Shown here piece by piece: positions 61,401-64,000 of a stretch of DNA of 64,000 nt. Numbering within the stretch: the first letter of the stretch is position 1; the number at the start of each line of letters is the position of its first letter. Below the pieces are notes generated by a model, which did no database searches, had not been told where the DNA came from, and saw only the letters and a program-made list of their open reading frames with translations. The DNA is from Janibacter corallicola NBRC 107790 (GTDB lineage: Bacteria; Actinomycetota; Actinomycetes; Actinomycetales; Dermatophilaceae). The stretch covers positions 1 to 64,000 of the forward strand of contig NZ_BCSR01000010.1 of NCBI RefSeq assembly GCF_001570965.1. Reading direction: 5' to 3'. The position numbers and the translations under genes are program-made.

Positions 61401-63629
61401 GTGACCGACACCGAGCGTCCGGGGCCCGGGGCCGACGAGCCGGCCGAGCCCAGCTTCGCCCAGCTCTGGTTCCCGGCACGGCCCCGGGCACTGCGGCCCC
61501 GGGCACGGCTGCGTCCCGGCGGCGCCACCTCGCCCGTGGAGGCCCGCTCCGGCGACCCGGTCGGCTCCAACCCGGTGTACGTGGACTGGCTGCGCCGGCA
61601 GTCGATGCTCCAGGACGCGAAGGACATCGCGAACCAGTTCAGCGGGATCGGCGCGATGTGGCAGAACCCCTTCGCGCAGCCGGACCCGCGGGAGGCCGCG
61701 CGGACCGCGTCGGTGTGGTTCACCGCCTACCCCATCTCGATGATCACCAAGCCCGGCCACTCCTTCCTCGCGACCCTCGCCGACCCGAGCCTGTGGCGGA
61801 CCTTCCAGCGCATCGGCATCCGGGCCGTGCACACCGGGCCGGTCAAGCGCGCGGGCGGGCTCTCGGGCTGGAGCTCGACGCCGAGCGTCGATGGGCACTT
61901 CGACCGGATCGGCACCGACATCGACAGTCTCTTCGGCACCGAGGATGACTTCCGCTCCATCTGCGAGGTCGCCGCCGAGCACGACGGGACCGTCATCGAC
62001 GACATCGTCCCGGGCCACACCGGGAAGGGCGCCGACTTCCGCCTCGCCGAGCTCGGCATCGGGGACTACCCCGGGATCTACCACATGGTCGGCATCCCGC
62101 CGGAGGACTGGCCGCTGCTGCCGGAGGTGCCCGAGGGGAGGGACTCGGTCAACCTCGACGAGGGGGCCGAGCTGGCCCTCGAGGAGGCGGGTCACATCGT
62201 CGGTGCCCTGCAGCGCACGATCTTCCACCGGCCGGGGGTGAAGGAGACCAACTGGTCGGTGACCGCACCGGTGACCGGGCCCGACGGGGTCACGCGCCGG
62301 TGGGCCTACCTCCACTACTTCAAGGAGGGGCAGCCCTCGATCAATTGGCTGGACCCCACCTTCGCCGGGATGCGGCTCGTCATCGGTGACGCCCTGCACA
62401 GCCTCGGCGACCTCGGCTCCGGTGGGCTGCGGCTGGACGCCAACGGGTTCCTCGGCGTGGAGAAGACCGTGGAGGTCGGCCCGGCGTGGTCCGAGGGCCA
62501 CCCGCTCTCGGAGGCCGCCAACCAGCTCATCGGGTCGATGGTGCGCAAGGTCGGCGGGTTCACCTTCCAGGAGCTGAACCTCTCGATGGACGACATCCGC
62601 GAGACCGCCCGGGCGGGTGCGGACCTCTCCTACGACTTCGTCACCCGCCCCGCCTACCACCACGCCCTCGCGACCGGGGACACCGAGTTCCTCCGGCTCA
62701 CCCTCCGGGAGGCGCAGCGGATCGGGGTCGACGCGGCCTCACTCGTGCACGCCCTGCAGAACCACGACGAGCTGACCTACGAGCTGGTGCACTTCGCGAG
62801 CAGGCACCGGGAGGAGCACTTCACCTTCCGTGGCAAGGAGGTCCCCGGGGAGGTCCTCGCGGAGACGATCCGCGAGGAGCTGACCGGCGCGCTGACGGGG
62901 GAGGCCGCGCCCTACAACCTCGTCTTCACCACGAACGGCATCTCCTCGACGACCGCTTCGGTCGTCACCGCCGCCCTCGGCATCCGGGACCTCGAGGAGA
63001 TGACCGAGGAGGACGTGGACCGGGTGCGCCGCGCGCACCTGCTGCTCGCGATGTTCAACGCCCTGCAGCCCGGTGTCTTCGCCCTCTCCGGCTGGGACCT
63101 GGTGGGCGCGCTGCCGATCCCGGCCGAGCAGGTCGAGGCGCTGCTGGTCGAGGGGGACACCCGCTGGATCCACCGGCCCGCCTACGACCTGCTGGACCTC
63201 GACCCCGACGCCACGCGGTCCATCTCCGGCATGCCGCGCGGCCGGGCCCTCTACGGACCGATCGACACCCAGCTGGAGACACCGGGATCCTTCGTGGACC
63301 GGCTGCGGGAGATCCTGCACCTGCGCGGGTACTTCGCCATCCCGACGACCCGCCAGGTGGACGTCCCCGACGTGGCCCACCCGGCGATGCTCGTCATGGT
63401 CCACGAGTACGAGCTGGCCCCCGGGCAGCTGGAGGTGACCGTGCTGAACTTCGGTGAGGAGCCGGTGAGCGGCACGGTCATCAGCACCTGGCTCGAGCCG
63501 GGCTCCCGGCTGATGGACATGGGGGACGGGAGTGAATTCGGCGAGGTGGACCAGCTGCACGGCTTCTCCGTCGAGCTGCCGGGCTTCGGCGGGCTGGCGC
63601 TCCTCGTCACCCCGCCCCAGGTCCCGTGA
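61401..63629 (+). CDS. Divergent GH13 glycoside hydrolase / trehalose-synthase-like protein
   Basis: The 742-residue protein has a barrel with GH13 catalytic regions: [12 protein letters not shown] (region I, usual Asn replaced by Gly), [11 protein letters not shown] with nucleophile Asp (II), [13 protein letters not shown] with acid Glu (III) and [10 protein letters not shown] (IV). Maltose alpha-glucosyltransferase/trehalose synthase relatives share this pattern. About 110 residues precede the barrel and a beta-sandwich domain ends the protein. No signal peptide is seen. It may act on intracellular maltose, trehalose or glycogen pieces; the exact reaction is unsure. Confidence 0.82.
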   Translation: MTDTERPGPGADEPAEPSFAQLWFPARPRALRPRARLRPGGATSPVEARSGDPVGSNPVYVDWLRRQSMLQDAKDIANQFSGIGAMWQNPFAQPDPREAARTASVWFTAYPISMITKPGHSFLATLADPSLWRTFQRIGIRAVHTGPVKRAGGLSGWSSTPSVDGHFDRIGTDIDSLFGTEDDFRSICEVAAEHDGTVIDDIVPGHTGKGADFRLAELGIGDYPGIYHMVGIPPEDWPLLPEVPEGRDSVNLDEGAELALEEAGHIVGALQRTIFHRPGVKETNWSVTAPVTGPDGVTRRWAYLHYFKEGQPSINWLDPTFAGMRLVIGDALHSLGDLGSGGLRLDANGFLGVEKTVEVGPAWSEGHPLSEAANQLIGSMVRKVGGFTFQELNLSMDDIRETARAGADLSYDFVTRPAYHHALATGDTEFLRLTLREAQRIGVDAASLVHALQNHDELTYELVHFASRHREEHFTFRGKEVPGEVLAETIREELTGALTGEAAPYNLVFTTNGISSTTASVVTAALGIRDLEEMTEEDVDRVRRAHLLLAMFNALQPGVFALSGWDLVGALPIPAEQVEALLVEGDTRWIHRPAYDLLDLDPDATRSISGMPRGRALYGPIDTQLETPGSFVDRLREILHLRGYFAIPTTRQVDVPDVAHPAMLVMVHEYELAPGQLEVTVLNFGEEPVSGTVISTWLEPGSRLMDMGDGSEFGEVDQLHGFSVELPGFGGLALLVTPPQVP

Positions 63630-63637
63630 GCGGCAGC

Positions 63638-63655
63638 GTTGCGCTCAGGGCGAAC
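63638..63655 (+). promoter_or_regulatory. Candidate ClgR operator before clpP
   Basis: The 18-bp site CGCTCAGGGCGAAC with its 5' flank fits the actinobacterial ClgR consensus (CGCY-N-A-N-R-GCG-WWS core, as I recall it) at all but two flanking positions. clpP genes are the classic ClgR targets. Confidence 0.55.
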
Positions 63656-63694
63656 ACGGCTCGGGCACGGGAAACACTTCCTCCGCCCGGGCGT

Positions 63695-63700
63695 TAGGGT
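63695..63700 (+). promoter_or_regulatory. Putative -10 of clpP
   Basis: TAGGGT would start transcription near 63707, after ATG 63703, so GTG 63748 or ATG 63712 should be the translated start. GGGAAAC about 16 nt before CGTT could be an extra ECF-sigma-type promoter at the same place. Confidence 0.4.
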
Positions 63701-63747
63701 CCATGACAGTCATGCACCTGACGAGCCGCCCACGGGCGGAGAAGCGA

Positions 63748-64000
63748 GTGAGCGTGAGCAACAGCAGCGAGATCGTCGCCAACGGCCAGCAGGCCGGAGC
63801 TGGCCTCGACGACCACATCTACCAGCGCCTCCTCAAGGAGCGCATCATCTTCCTGGGGTCGGACGTGCGTGACGACAACGCCAACGCCATCTGTGCCCAG
63901 ATGCTGCTCCTGGCAGCCGAGGACCCCGACTCCGACATCTGGCTCTACATCAACAGCCCCGGTGGCTCGATCTCCGCGGGCATGGCGATCTACGACACGA
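63748..64000 (+). CDS. clpP: ATP-dependent Clp protease proteolytic subunit, N-terminal part
   Basis: The first 84 residues of ClpP are present and the gene runs off the window. [44 protein letters not shown] and [10 protein letters not shown] are conserved; the catalytic Ser, His and Asp lie beyond the edge. GTG 63748 is chosen because GGAGAA lies about 6 nt before it; ATG 63703 and 63712 are in frame upstream. In mycobacteria clpP1 follows tig directly, but here three genes lie between. Confidence 0.94.
   Translation, partial: MSVSNSSEIVANGQQAGAGLDDHIYQRLLKERIIFLGSDVRDDNANAICAQMLLLAAEDPDSDIWLYINSPGGSISAGMAIYDT

Overview
The window is chromosomal DNA from a very GC-rich actinobacterium. Support comes from the mycothiol-linked Rv2466c-type oxidoreductase, paired dynamin-like GTPases, EttA, PspC, an F420-free core metabolism, strong G/C third-position bias, GTG starts and many leaderless promoters. 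Gene order at both ends follows conserved actinobacterial blocks: DUF2017-murI-MBL-rph-rdgB at the left, and thioesterase / IMPase / GDPD / alpha-glucosidase / GlbO / PepN / DsbA-like / RpiB / tig / clpP at the right, close to the mycobacterial Rv1338-1341 and Rv2461-2478 regions. A Micrococcales member, perhaps Intrasporangiaceae-like, is my best guess, but this is inference. No rRNA, prophage, insertion sequence or CRISPR array is visible. Layout: 1-5.8 kb holds murI, an Rv1339-type phosphodiesterase homologue, a HAD phosphatase, an LD-carboxypeptidase, an alpha/beta hydrolase, rph and rdgB. 5.8-10.5 kb holds tRNA-Leu, a Ni/Co ECF transporter (cbiM, PDGLE, ecfT, ecfA), a peroxiredoxin, tRNA-Lys, copC and tRNA-His, followed by a decayed amino-acid permease remnant. 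10.8-23.7 kb holds a PAP2 protein, orn, prsW, a phosphopantetheinyl transferase, tRNA-Arg, two dynamin-like GTPases, pspC, an ssb paralogue, ettA, a pentapeptide protein and a TetR/acyl-CoA dehydrogenase pair. 23.7-37.4 kb is a molybdenum region: mogA-moaE-moaA on + converge with a ten-gene minus-strand run, SufR-like regulator-narG-narH-narJ-narI-moeB-moeA-moaC-mobA-moaD, so cofactor synthesis and the respiratory nitrate reductase that needs it lie together. 37.6-55.8 kb holds tesB, a RecQ helicase fused to a phosphoribosyltransferase-like domain, the conserved carbohydrate/globin/pepN block, rpiB, a SpoIIE phosphatase, trmB and the efeUOB iron importer. 55.9-64 kb holds tRNA-Gly, tRNA-Pro, a CPA antiporter with an RCK domain, tig, an MFS transporter, a PaaI thioesterase, a divergent GH13 enzyme and the start of clpP. 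Two window-wide signals stand out. First, the non-palindromic 9-mer CGAAGGGGG occurs 35 times by my count (about one per 1.8 kb), in both orientations equally and in all reading frames; this is far above chance and resembles the density of DNA uptake sequences in Neisseria or Haemophilus. Second, at least 17 genes carry a TANNNT-like -10 hexamer only 6-8 nt before the start codon, predicting leaderless mRNAs and fixing several start sites. Likely metal or stress operators sit before cbiM (Nur-like), efeU (IdeR/DtxR-like), the TetR gene and clpP (ClgR-like).
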